From Xiphophorus maculatus (taxonomy: Eukaryota; Chordata; Actinopteri; Cyprinodontiformes; Poeciliidae): a DNA stretch of 64,000 nucleotides. Below the pieces are notes generated by a model, which saw only the letters and a program-made list of their open reading frames with translations, was not told the DNA's origin and searched no databases. The position numbers and the translations under genes are program-made. Below, in pieces: positions 45,587 through 57,272 of the stretch (its first letter is position 1; each line of letters starts with the position of its first letter). The DNA is taken from contig NC_036453.1 of assembly GCF_002775205.1 (NCBI RefSeq), positions 28,366,213-28,430,212 of the forward strand, written 5' to 3'.

Positions 45587-48500
45587 ATGGCCAGCTGGGG
45601 AAAGTTCACCGCCGTCTTTAGGAATGTGGTCAGGAGTTCTCGGGTTCTAAAGACTTCTACAACATTCCGTGCAATTGGTTCCGGTGTTTTGGGCTCTGTC
45701 GTTGGAACCGGGGGTCTCTGTTATTACCTCTATCACCATGCTAACGTCAGGAATTTACCCTTCGCTGTTCTTGCAGAGGAAGAAAAGGTGAGTACATATT
45801 CCGTGGAGATTTATTTTGATAGAAAATACTTCACCGCTTTATTCGTTTTCCGGTCTGAAAGACTACCACAAACTGCAAACAAGAAGTAGGTATTACTTTT
45901 AAAGAAGACGTAAACACTAAGTTATGTTACCTAGCGCCCTCTAGTGGCGCCTAGAGGGCGTTTAGTACATAGAGTGTAAAAAACCATAAACTTGTTTTCA
46001 TTTGTAGAGTTTATGGGTAGAATATCAGTCTAAGTTTAAAGTGGAACATGCTTTGGTTAAAGTTTATCTTAAATTTACTCATAGCTAGATGTTCCTGTAT
46101 CGTTTAGGTAAAAACTGCCTGGTTGGTGCCACAGAGGAGATGTTTAGATCAGTATGACAGAAACCTTCAGATCATTTTGCCCTTTGTACAGTTGCAGGAA
46201 CCTGCAGCTCCTCAGCTGTCTGCCAGAAAGGTCCGCTTTACCCAGTTTGCCTCAGTGATGTATGATATGGAGCCCTACATGACCCCGAGGGACTTCCTGT
46301 TCTCCGTCATGCTGGAACAAGTAGATCGTAAGCTGCACACATTTACTACACACACCCACACACACCTTGTAATATCCCTGCTTCCTAGGTGCTCGCAAAC
46401 AGCATTTCAAACCACTTAACCTGAGTGACAACAATCCTACCCTATTTGAATTCTTGTCCTGTGTTTGCTTCATTAAATAACATAAAAATTACGTTCAGTT
46501 TTTTCCGCAATAAAAAAAATATTTCATCTATTTGAATCTAGATGATTCAAATAGATAATAGATTAATCCTGAAGAGATTAAGTATCTCTTTCAGGATAAT
46601 TAATCTTTCAAAATTCAGTTTGCTGTTAGCATTTGAAAAACAAACATCATTTATTGAAGAGCAGATGGGATTTCCAAGCCAACATACTTTACACAAACCA
46701 AATAAATTAGCTTCATAATCAGTGATCATAAATGTTGTATGTTACCATTGTTCAACTTGGATTCAGAAAAAATAAAATAAAATCATTCCTGCCAGCATAA
46801 TTCTTATTTTATAGAGTATTATCATGTGTTTTCCAGGGCTGCTATTAACAATTATTTTAGTTATCTACTAAAAAAATTGTTTTATAATTATTCTGCTATC
46901 AGAATATCAGAATTTTTTTTTATCCTGAATAAATTTGCCCACTTAACCCTTTTTATACAATATTAGAAATTTGCTAAAAGATGAAAAGCAAATCATAACA
47001 TTTCTTTTTTTAAATAAGAAAATAAACCTTCGGTGTATCATTTATAGCAAAAGATGCATCGGTAGCGAAAGAAACACTTCTAACATCGACACGTGAAAAG
47101 CAATTTTAAATTTTTTTCAATACTCTGTTTGGTCTTTGTTTTGTTCTTAGGAAAGCTCAAAAAGAGAATCTTAACAACTCAGGTATGTTTACAGTTTCAC
47201 TGTGTGAAAACTCTTCATCCAGAGCACAGTGCCGGGGGTTTTGTGGTGACGGTATCTGTCTCCTCGTGCGCTCTTGGCAGGACGTCGACAAGATGTTGGC
47301 GACTGCCTCTAAAGCTCGTCCCGGCAGCGATCTGTTCAGAAAGCTAGGAGACAACGGTGAGCTCTCCGGCCTTCTGCCGCACATCTGAATGTTTCTATGG
47401 TGATGTTCACTTTCTTTTTTTTCTGTCTGCTAGTTTCTGTTTAACTAAAGACTGTATTTGTGTGTGCCTTGCAGGTTTAATATCCTACACAGAGTATCTC
47501 TTCCTGCTGACCATCCTGACCAGTAAGTTGACTTTGCTGTGTTCATGATCTTGTGGTTTTATTTGAAGCAGGACAGTCTATCAGCAGCTTTGCTTCCATT
47601 GACCATATAATTGTGCATATTGGACATAGGGAGATAAATTATCTTAATGAAAATACTCCAGTTAAAAAAATTAAATTTTTTTTTTTTTGCTAAAACAATT
47701 TTTACACTTGGATGAGGTGGTTTTCTTGACTGTATCAAAATGATTTTACAGTATTTTTACAAACTTGCTAATGAAACAATTTTTTCATCAGATGAAACAT
47801 TAAAGGGTTAGTAGAGGAACGATGATGTATTGACTTCCTGATGACAGTTTTATGAAGAATAAGAGTTTTTAAAGAGACAGCGGGACAATTTCAAAGCATT
47901 AAATTACAAAGTCAAATTTCTTTAAAGTCATATTTGATATCTGTAGCAATTTTATAACTGAAGATAATCAAACAATGTCAATTTTCATTAAAAAAAAAAC
48001 TTGAAAATTGAAAAAAACTCAGGAATTTTGAGATCAATCTCAGAAATTTTCTAGAAAGAAATTTGGAAATGTCTGCATTTCAAAAATCCAAAGGTTTTTT
48101 TTTTCTAGAAAATTTATCTCAAAATTTCCAAGTTCTCTCCAGCAAATTTTTTTGACTTTTCATACTGTGAAATTTCCAGTTTTTTTTCTAGAAAATTTCT
48201 GAGTATTATTAAATTTGTATTTTTCTGGCAAATTTTTGACTTCCGGAGCTTAGAAAGGTCCTTGTTTTTTCATGAAAACGTCTGGGGGGTTTTTCTTCAG
48301 AGGAAATTTACTCCTCTCTATTTTCTATCCAGTTTTGCCAATATGCTGTCGTCGGTAATGAATTCCTGAATGAGATGATTGTCTCTCTTGCAGAGCCACG
48401 GACCGGGTTTGATATAGCTTTCCAAATGCTGGATGTGGACGGCAATGAGCAAGTGGACAAAAAAGAGTTTCTTACGGTAAGACTTTGCTTGGAAAAAAAG

Positions 48501-51500
48501 TAAGACTTCTTTTTTAGATGGCCAACTCTGTAATTACTTTAAGTAACAATATCAGTATTTCAAATGTGTGTTCACTCAAATGTGAAAATATTGCCACTTT
48601 AATGCTGCCGAGAGCTCTACTGATGTTGCCGCAGCTGTAAGTATGAACCAGGCTCCACGCGAAGGTGAGGGAGAGCTGCATTCCAGTCGCTCAACTGTTC
48701 TTCATCTGCCTTGCGCTTGTCTTTTCGGTTTTATCCGTCTGTTTGAAGCCACCTGACTTGTTTTTGGTTCCAAGCAGACTTCTCCTGTCTGCCGCTTAGC
48801 TTAGACCTCGGCTACCTTTTGTCTCATGCGAAGGCATGTTGGCCTGTGTTGCAACTTGTGTTTCATGTTCCAACGTGGCGCAGAAAGAGCAAAACATCCA
48901 GCAAGTAGCAGCAGTGCATGGATTTTGACGTTGGTCTCCTTTGACCACTACTTTTTGCTTTTGCTTTGACTTTTTTTTTTTTTTAAAGTTAAAGCAACCA
49001 CAGTGAATCTGTGTTTTGTTGATTCTGAAAGTGAAAAGAAGGACGTAGAACTCATATTAGCTCCCAGAGGAGAGGGCGAAATATAGTGCCCCACAAAAGT
49101 ATTCACATTCCATGAACTTTTTCACAATGTGTGTCCAAACGACTATAAGTTTGAACTTGTTTTAGTTTTTTGTTGTTTTTTTTGTGATAGATGGAACACA
49201 ACAGCTTGACCATGTAATTGCGCAAATTGGAATTAGAAAATAAATTTGCTCAATAGAAACACGCTCATTTAAAGAAAAAAAAAACTCAAGCTTTTCAAAA
49301 AGTGTTTTCTGAAGTGGAAGAAAAACGATGCATGGTTTTCAACATAAAGATCTGAAGGAGGGAAATTTTGTTTAGAAACTTCATAATCCATTCTAGTTCT
49401 GGTTCTGTGTGTGGTTTTTATTTGCTTTTTATTTATTGTTTTTGGCTTGTTGTTTGGATATTCCATAATTTCCAGGCCCAGTGTTAAGTGTTCCTAAATA
49501 AAGTAACTTATATTGGTATTTGAGAGAACCAACTTGTATTATTATGCCAGTATAATAATACTAGCATTATAACACATTGACATTGGGTACTGTGTGGCAA
49601 AAATGTTAAAAGTCCAAAGGGTGTGAATACTTTTGCGAGAAAAAGTCTTGCTAGAAAGATTTAGCAAATATAAAATTCTGTGTTCAGTGAATGTTGGTAA
49701 TGAGCTGTATGAAATGTGTGTGTGTGTGTGTGAGTGTGTGTGAACACATGAAGTTTCTATAGTTTCAAGTTCATGACAAAATTGAATTGAAGGAATGAAA
49801 AGACAATGTTTTCATTTTCTGCCGAAGCTCAAGAAGATCATCAGCAAGAGTAAACTGAAACCTCCCAAGGACGTGGCAGAGGTGTGTGTGCACATCTTAT
49901 TTGTTTTTCTCATGCATCGTCATCAGTTTCTATAGTAACAGGACAATTCATGGATGATTCCAGAAATCGGCAGAGGAAGGGGCGGCGGTAAACACGTCAC
50001 TTCAGGCGTACTTCTTTGGAAAGAGAGGAGACAACAAGCTGAAGTACCAGGAGTTCCGCAGGTAGGAGAAGCCGTCATGGTTCTGTTTCTGCCAGGATCT
50101 CGTCAAGTCGCCTAACATTTTGGATGGAGATAGTAATGGCACAAAGTTCCTTGCAATTATTTCTAAAGTTGCCCCACAAAGTAAGTGATCTTGATTTCAA
50201 AAACTCACAAAACAACGGCAAAGTCCCAGAGGGACAGATTCTTGAATACATAAATATCATTAGAAAATTGTTTTATGTTCTGATATGTTAAAACATCAAT
50301 CTGAAAGATTCCTGGGTTTTGGTTGTTTTGTTTTTTTTCCACTATCACCAGCTGTGTTTCCCTCACAAATGTGTGCAAAACTTTGTCGATATTCTGCTAA
50401 TGTGGAAAAAACAAAATTTTTCTAAAAATCCTTAACTTGCATAGCAGAACCCGTTGCATGTTTGGAGCTACTGTAGGATTCCCCTCCAGTTGGACCGTGG
50501 GGCCTCGGCCCGTTCCAGCTCCTGTAAACGATCTCTGTTGCTCAGATTCATGGAGGACCTGCAAGCTGAGGTCCAGGAGATGGAGTTCCTGCAGTTCTCC
50601 AGAGGCATGGACACCATGAGAAGGGAAGACTTCGCCGAGTGGCTGCTGCACTACACCAACGAAGAAGACAACGAAATCTACTGGGAGAACATGAGGAAGA
50701 AGATCCCTGCTGGTCAGGTACGGAAACTTCGTCCTCCATCAGGACGAGACTCGCGTGGATCAACAGTCAACAGGCGCGTTTCCCTTCCAGAGCATCACAT
50801 TCGAGGAGTTCAAAGCCTTCTGCCTGTTCACCAACAACCTGGAGGACTTCGCCTTCTCAATGAAGATGGTCACCGAGGCCAACCGTCCTGTGGGGATCGG
50901 TAAGGCCTCGCCGTTGGGTTGAAATGGGCAGATACGGTTCATCCAGCACATGAGAGCGTCCTCCCTGTTCTTTTGATACAGCCCAGTTTAAGCGAGCCGT
51001 GAAGATCGCCACGGGCCATGAGCTGTCAGAGAACGTTCTGGACACGGTGTTCAAACTCTTCGACTTGGACGGAGACGACTGCCTGAGTCACAAGGAGTTC
51101 ATGGGAGTAATGACGGACAGAGTGCTGCGGGGCCTGAAGGTGAGCTTCCACTTTCGTTTTCTTTTTTTTTTATACGAAGTAGCTTTTTTTTTTTTTTTTA
51201 CCCCTCCAGGGGGTCTTTTGTGGGCTCTAGTGTCCCTTATATGACAGTAGGCTGACAGGAAACGGGGAAGGAGAGGGGAGAAGACATGCGGCAAATGTCG
51301 TCGGGTCCGGGAGTCGAACCCACGACGGCCGCGTCGAGGACTGAAGGCCTCCAAATATGGGTCGCGCTAACCCCTACGCCACCACGGCACGCCCACGAAG
51401 TAGCTTTTTATTGGCAGTTCTGATTAGTGCGGTTTTCTGGCAGATCAACCAAACTTTAAAAAGCTTCACTTTTTTTGTCTGTAAAAGTCGCTAAGTTAGC

Positions 51501-52237
51501 ACCAGTGGGTTGACTATTGTTAATCGCATTTTCAAATCCTGCCAAGATTATTCCACCAGAATACAGCTACGTAACGATCAAGCGCTTCAATTTTTATCCT
51601 CTCTCTTCGTTTATAAGGAATTGATACAAACTTGTTAGTTCTCTGCCAGTGGTAGCATTTTGCATCTTGCACAGTAATATCACCACGGCTCTACTTTCTA
51701 CTGAGTCGGTTGGTTGCACTTGTTTTTATTTAGGGATATGACAGGTTACAGGACTGTAACATCCCACACTTTTCAGATCCCCCCCCCCATCACTTCACAT
51801 CTATACACTATTTTGTGTGGGTCTGTCACCCACCAAAATGAGGCATTTCATGATATTTGAGTTTACTGGTGACGTTTGATGTTTTACTATTTTTGCTTTT
51901 GGATATTTGTGAAGTTTCTTGCTGTAAGAGGAATTACAAAAAGGACTTTGACTGAAATGATCCAAATGTGAAAATGTGCCATAATCCAAATCAAATGTTT
52001 TTGTGTGTGTGCAACTTTTATGGTTTAAATGGTATTGGATTTTTATTCCAGGATATATCAGAATTACAATTAAAAATAAGTGGTTGAAAGGCGACACATT
52101 CAGCTTCACCTCCTCCCTCTGTCTCCTGACTGCAGGTGCAGCAACAGACTGGCATCTCTGGCTACTGGAAGTGTGTGAAGAGAGAGACCCTGAAAGGGGC
52201 CAAGGAGGCCCTGGGAGACATCAGCTGCCCCATCTGA
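45587..52237 (+). CDS. micu2: MICU2-type regulator of the mitochondrial calcium uniporter
   Basis: MICU proteins sit in the mitochondrial intermembrane space, form dimers and gate the MCU channel by sensing calcium. Twelve exons join in frame: 45587-45787, 46198-46327, 47151-47182, 47281-47356, 47475-47522, 48394-48476, 49828-49881, 49964-50061, 50546-50717, 50791-50899, 50982-51139, 52136-52237, giving 420 residues (human MICU2 has 434). Residues 1-60 form a basic presequence plus a hydrophobic GVLGSVVGTGGLCYYLY segment. Canonical EF-hand loops are DVDGNEQVDKKE (176-187) and DLDGDDCLSHKE (362-373). Cys400 in GYWKCVK matches the cysteine that links MICU2 to MICU1. MTPRDFLFSVM, FFGKRG and YWENMRKK favour MICU2 over MICU1 or MICU3. 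An in-frame ATG at 45473 would add 38 residues, but 45587 has the better context (AAAATGG). All splice sites are GT-AG. Confidence 0.93.
46192..46327 (+). CDS. micu2: micu2 exon 2 with two in-frame acceptor choices
   Basis: AG dinucleotides at 46190-46191 and 46196-46197 are six bases apart. Both keep frame; the upstream one adds Leu-Gln. The exon encodes ARKVRFTQFASVMYDMEPYM and ends in phase 1 at GTAAGC. Confidence 0.7.
46430..47150. other. micu2 intron 2 with palindromic AT-rich segments
   Basis: Two adjacent hairpins, 46529-46557 (TCTATTTGAATC arm) and 46560-46610 (GATTAATCCTGAA arm), form a palindromic cluster like a decayed MITE. No gene signals. Confidence 0.4.
48394..48476 (+). CDS. 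micu2: micu2 exon 6 carrying the first EF-hand
   Basis: It encodes KPRTGFDIAFQMLDVDGNEQ and VDKKEFLT. Loop positions 1, 3, 5 and 12 (D, D, N, E) are intact, so calcium binding is expected. Confidence 0.92.
48500..49827. other. micu2 intron 6 with a Tc1-like MITE
   Basis: Between 49085 and 49645 the ends ACAAAAGTATTCACA and TGTGAATACTTTTGC are inverted copies and mark a short non-autonomous Tc1-like element. A TG microsatellite occupies about 49711-49742. The rest shows no gene. Confidence 0.55.
50546..51139 (+). CDS. micu2: micu2 exons 9-11 with the second EF-hand
   Basis: Exons 50546-50717, 50791-50899 and 50982-51139 are separated by introns of only 73 and 82 nt. They encode EMEFLQFSRGMDTMRREDFA, ITFEEFKAFCLFTNNLEDFA and the loop DLDGDDCLSHKE. 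The FFGKRG segment before them and REDFAEWLL here follow MICU2 order. Confidence 0.92.
51189..51394 (-). mobile_element. tRNA-derived SINE with intact target-site duplication
   Basis: On the minus strand it starts GGGCGTGCCGTGGTGGCGTA and contains an A-box-like TAGGGGTTAGCG and a B-box GGTTCGACTCC. It ends in an A-rich tail (poly-T on the + strand). The 15-bp ACGAAGTAGCTTTTT occurs at both 51174-51188 and 51395-51409. This shows a LINE-mediated insertion into micu2 intron 11, opposite to the gene. Confidence 0.85.
51420..52135. other. micu2 intron 11, remaining part
   Basis: AT-rich sequence with no further gene or clear element. The intron ends at GACTGCAG before exon 12. Confidence 0.5.
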
Positions 52238-52960
52238 CATGTTCACACGTCCACCACGGCATATAGTTATGTTTTATATTATTAAACAAATGGTGTGAGT
52301 GAGATTCTACATCTATGCACATAAAAATATAGGATAATACCACTGCCTTATCTGAAATCTGTGGAGCTCATTTCTGTCATGAAAGAGAAAAATCAAAGCC
52401 CAAGAATAAAAGAAAATGACAGGAAGTCATAGTTTTGACTTTCAAATTCATAATTATGAGAATCAAGAGTCATAATTTTGAGATATATAAACAATTCTGA
52501 AATATAAAGTCATAATTATGAGATACTTTAGAGAAACAGCATGACTATCGATCTTATAATTTGAGCTTTGACTAATAATGAAGTTGAAAGTCAAAATTCT
52601 GACTTCACTTGACTTCCTGTTGGGCTTTTATATTTCTTTCATGGCAGGAATGAGCTTCTGTAGAAAAACGCATTCACACTCCAGCTAAAGTGTGGGGCTT
52701 TGTCATTTACAAGTATTTCACATAGGAACTAGCTGATCATTTTTGCATTCAGGATACATATATATATGTTGGTACTTAATCAGGTTTAAAGTTTCCAATC
52801 CCTTTGTTTTCCTTGTAAGTCAATGTGTTAAACTCGGCTGAAACGTCTGTATTTGAAATGAGTGCATGTTTACAGTGCCATCAGGAGCTTTTTAATGTTT
52901 GGTGTGGGGATTTTCGTGTTTCTTGTCGACATTTAAATAAAGTTTCCCCAGAAATCCATT
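52238..52960 (+). other. micu2: micu2 3' UTR with AATAAA
   Basis: The AATAAA at 52936-52941 is the best poly(A) signal. An ATTAAA at about 52280 could give a much shorter 3' UTR that excludes the MITE. Confidence 0.55.
52360..52660. mobile_element. MITE with long inverted ends inside the micu2 3' UTR
   Basis: The left end (GCTCATTTCTGTCATGAAAG, with AAAGCCCA and GACAGGAAGTCA inside) is mirrored by the right end (TGACTTCCTG, TGGGCTTTTATA, CATGGCAGGAATGAGC). Each arm is roughly 50-60 bp with some mismatches. Internal TCATAATTATGA palindromes are typical of such elements. Confidence 0.7.
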
Positions 52961-53590
52961 TGGAGTCTTAATCCTTTGAAATCAGCAGCAAAGGAGTAAA
53001 GCAGATGTGACTATTTAGTCCTTTATTGTAGAATTGACCTGTTCAGATCACATAAGTGTGGGTTAACCATTCGATGTGATGCTAATTATCTTACCATACA
53101 TAGAATTCAAAAAGTAAATAGACAAAACAAGCATACATCTGTGATAGATGGACTAATTAGTGACTGATGCCAAAGGTTATCAGTGAATACAGCATACACA
53201 GCTACAATAAAATTACACTGAGCATGAAGCCATCTTTGGTCTTCTTATCACTATAAACAAATACATAGAAATTTGTATTGTATCAAAAATAGAAATTACA
53301 TAGCCATATTGAAAGGAAGTTCACATTTGAAACATACAACAGAAGAATACCTACGAGACATAATGTGGGATTACATTTTTTATTTTTTTTTGCACTCCTT
53401 GGCTTTAAGGACCAAATGGGGTTTTGTGTTCAAAACATTCGATTTTTTTTCTTCCTTTTTTCTCTCTAAAGAAGTGCATTACTTTAGCCAAGTTATCAAT
53501 CAATAACGCTGTCCTGCATCGGTTTAATACACAATGCAATATTTAGAACAAACCAAGAAGGGAAAAAAACAAACAAAAATAAAAACAGAT
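52961..53590. other. Short intergenic or 3' UTR sequence
   Basis: No coding signal. On the minus strand an AATAAA lies at about 53022-53027 and could end a convergent minus-strand transcript. Confidence 0.35.
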
Positions 53591-53683
53591 TGTCAGACAA
53601 ACGTGTGCTTTCTGTCCTGGGCCGTTTGAGCCACTTGGAGCGAGGAAGAACGGCTGATCTGAGCCTCTGCCTCTTCCTCTTCC

Positions 53684-54194
53684 TCACTGGTGACTTTTCT
53701 TGTCTTTACTAACTGATCCTGGTTTAGTTTGTCCTCCTGGAGCTTCGGACTTACTCTGCTTATGGAGGCACGCTTGATGAAATGCAGCCGAAGTGGACCT
53801 CTGCTTGAGATAAAAAGGGAAGTGCTTTCGAAGTGTTTGATCCCCTGGAGAGAAAGGAACAACAGATGGAAAACTTAATATGGAACACAACCCAAAACAG
53901 GCTATTTAGTTTCACACAGGATGATTTCAGTAGAGGCAGGGTTATCCATGCTACTATTATACAAATACTTCATTTCACTATGAATTCCTGGCAGCCATTC
54001 TTATGATAAAACAAAGACAAATGAAAGCCGACAGAGACAACGGAAGAAGAAAGGTTATAGACAGACAAAGAATTGAAGGACAAATTAGTTTTTATGATTT
54101 TGGTTTTCAACGTGGGGCACTCTGTATTGTCCGAATGTCAAGGTGAGGCCCAACAGACTTACTTACACAAGCGGAGTATTACAACCTTTGCCAT
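53684..54194 (-). CDS. Doubtful two-exon gene for a small basic protein
   Basis: On the minus strand an ATG at 54194 starts MAKVVILRL and runs to a strong donor (GTAAGTAAG) after 54167. A good acceptor (TTTCTCTCCAG) opens at 53844, and the join reads WDQTLRKHFPFYLKQRS on to a stop at 53684, for 62 residues. The first exon has its own plausible acceptor at 54312, so an upstream 5' UTR exon is possible. A different frame of the last exon (to 53593) ends in acidic SEEEEEAEAQ and KHTFV, and would fit a larger gene whose other exons I cannot find. I recognise neither peptide. Confidence 0.25.
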
Positions 54195-54379
54195 GATCCT
54201 CCACTTGATGCATAAATATAAAACTTTGAAATGGTGGAAGTGGGAAGGTTTAGATTGGAGGAGAGAAACAAGAGTAAATAAAACAAAAGTCAACAAGTCT
54301 ACCTCTAAACCTGCAAAAAGAGAAAAATAAAAAAAACAAAACAAAAGAGAAACCACAACATCTAACTAATAATTTGGTT

Positions 54380-57180
54380 TTTATTATGTATGCACAACAT
54401 AAAAGCACGAACATCGATATCAGCCAATATTAGATATTTTTTGACATATTGGTATCAGTCAGATAAGTAAAACTGAGCTGAAATTGACAGCTGATATTTC
54501 CATATTGTTGCAGTTTGTTTCTTTAGGGTGAGTGGATAATGTGACTGACAATAATGCAGGATTGTGGGTAGCTTAACCGATCCAGTGAAGTCAGCATTGT
54601 GTTTTTCCCCACAACCCAAGTTGTCAAAAGGTTAGTGAAATATACATAAAATATTGGTAAATATCGGTTTGCGGCCATAATAGCAACATTAAATATCAAT
54701 ATTGGCCCAAATTGTTATATCGTTGCATCATTACTTTCTATCATTAAATCACTGTTTTGTTTCTGACTTTGAAGATTTGAATGCCAGATGTAGAAGTGCT
54801 TTATAAATCTAATGTACCTTTATCAATCAATAACAGACAAAGGTATTGATAGAACATTTAGATGATTGGACAAGAAACATCAGTAAATTAAAATGAACTC
54901 AATTTACATTCTGATTAATATTTTTTTTAGGGAAATTGTTTACAGACACTTCATAATTCATTTTGTTTATGGTTTTGATTGTGTACTTCTCATTTCTGTT
55001 TTATTTATTGATTTTGTGTTTTACTTTGATGTATAAAATATCTTCCAGTTCTTGTGTTACATGTTCTTTGTAGAGTTAAAAGTTATTGGTTTTGTCAGGG
55101 CAAATTTGCATTATTATCTCATCAGTATATTTCTTGCAAATTCCTCTCAAAACAATAATATCGCTAATCGCAATAATTACAGGGACAATTTACTGTTCAG
55201 CAAAATTTGCTATTGTGGCAGATTTAACCCTAAATAAATGATAAAGTAAAAACTAGTCATGAACCATCTTTATATTTGAATGGATGCATATTTCTCTAAG
55301 TATTCAAACAAATCGGTGATAGAATTAAAATTTGTGATGCTTAAAATCAAAACTAAATGCCACTGAAACCTATAAAATCAATCAATTCATTAGTTCAAGC
55401 CATTTTCTTTTCTTTTTTATTCCAGAAGTGAAAACTGGCAAAAGAGAATCCCAGATCATTAATTTATTTATATTTATTTCCAGCTAGCCGCTCTGTCTTT
55501 AAAGATGGAGTGACTGTTCAGACGCTGTACTGCATGAGGTGCTCAGAAAGCCTTTTTCCATCTGGTCTTTGAATGCACCGCAGCAAAGCTCTACAGGATG
55601 TTCTTAATATGGAAGTTTACACAAAGTCAGGAAGAGACGACGGTATTCCTAATATATGGATGTTGTTCAGAAATGAAAAAAAAAATCCAACAAAACAACC
55701 AGGAAAGATGGTGCTGAAAGAAAACTAAACAAGCTGCTCAGGTGGCGTTGTCTTCCTAGACAACGCCACCTACTGGAATGTATTTTAATTTTTAAAACTG
55801 GAAAATTTTAAAATACTTGGGAGTCTTTTTTTGACAAAATGTTTGTACCATTTATAGGTTCTGATAAATGTTGTTAAAAATTGTCGCTTATCGTTATCAC
55901 AATGGTACTACAAAATATATTAGACATAAAGAATCATTAGTACCATTTTCAACAACAAACGGAGGTCATTTGTGAAAACTGAGGATATTTTCCCGGTCTT
56001 CATTTGTTTCAACTGTGCTGAGCTCTGCTAGTTAGATTAGAGGTATTGTGTGAATTAAATCTTGTAAGGGTTATTTAAGATGTCTGAGTTTGGTATAAAT
56101 TAAGCTACTAAAATACTAAAATAATTGTACAAAGTCCGTGGACTGGTAGAGGTACCAGGATGTTTGTGTATTGTGTCTTACTGCACCTGGCTTTCTGGAT
56201 AGAGTTGAAATATTGTTGCAATGTGCAGGTGATACACTACTGAGTACTAGCATGGAGCCCGTTTCTATTCTTTGAGTTTTCTAATGAAAAAAATGATAAA
56301 AATAGATTATCAAAAAGCCTTAATTTAAGGAAGAACATAAATATTCTAATTATATAATAGAAATTTGGTCCTTTTCAAATGTACATGTTTTTGTCAAAGA
56401 GCAAACGTGAACACTTTTATAATGTTTTCTTTTACATTTAAAAGCAAAAAAAACTATATTTGCAGTTTATATTAGTGTAATTGAAGAGAAAGTGTTTTAA
56501 TGTGACAAGTTTTTTGTTGTTGTCTTGAATATGAACTGTAGAATAGAAACTGTAGAACTGTAGAGGGTCCACCAGACGCTGGAGCGGTGACTGTGCAACC
56601 AAAATATGAACAATTTACAAAGGTTAAACCTTCCTGAATGTGAAAACCTGGAAAACTGAGAATCTCTAGACATGTTTGGTTTGAGACATTAAACATTTTC
56701 TTTCAGTTCTTTGAAAATGTGCACGCAGTCTTTGATATTGGCTTTATGGGGATTTTCCCAGGGTGGCCTCAGAAAGGGGCATGGGACCAAAAAACTAGAA
56801 CATAAAATATATCTAATCTGTCAGTTGTACCCGTAACATGTTTGCTATTACTTGTATACATGTGTAGTGAAGTAAGTTTCCCTTAGTTGCTGTTGATTAC
56901 TGGGAAAATACATAAAATAATTTTTACTGTGATATAATTTCTTGTATTTTAATTGATTGGAGTGCGGCAGAAAAAGGCGGATGCCCAAGGCGCCATTCCT
57001 GCAGATACAACTGCTTGCACATTTATTTTACAAGCCTACAAAGTTAAGCAGTGATTAATTGTGATTAATCACAGCACTAGAATGTGATTAATCTGTTAGG
57101 TATGTTATATTTTATTTTTACTTTTTGTCTAAATATCTAAGCCTCCCAGCCCTAACTGGGTTCAACCTCATAACTTAGTG
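54380..57180. other. Intergenic AT-rich region with hAT-like repeat
   Basis: Around 54412-54731 the phrases CGATATCAGCCAATATTAGA and AATATTGGCCCAAATTGTTA form a roughly inverted, hAT-like non-autonomous repeat. A perfect 14-bp hairpin is at 55740-55771. No gene is supported in the rest. Confidence 0.45.
55740..55771. repeat. Perfect 14-bp hairpin, 4-nt loop
   Basis: The arm AGGTGGCGTTGTCT and its exact complement AGACAACGCCACCT are separated by TCCT. It is GC-richer than the surrounding DNA. Confidence 0.85.
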
Positions 57181-57272
57181 GTTTGAGACCAGACATTGAT
57201 GCGACACAGGGTTCCCTCTCCATCTTACCATTCACCATGATAGGTCGGAGACGTCGGGAGGTCAGCGGGGGC

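Noticed and set aside
45938..45962. Small palindrome around CGCCCTCTA...TAGAGGGCG in micu2 intron 1
   Set aside because: Arms are only about 9 bp, and CCCTCTAGTGG-type sequence is common in vertebrate DNA; no function is implied.
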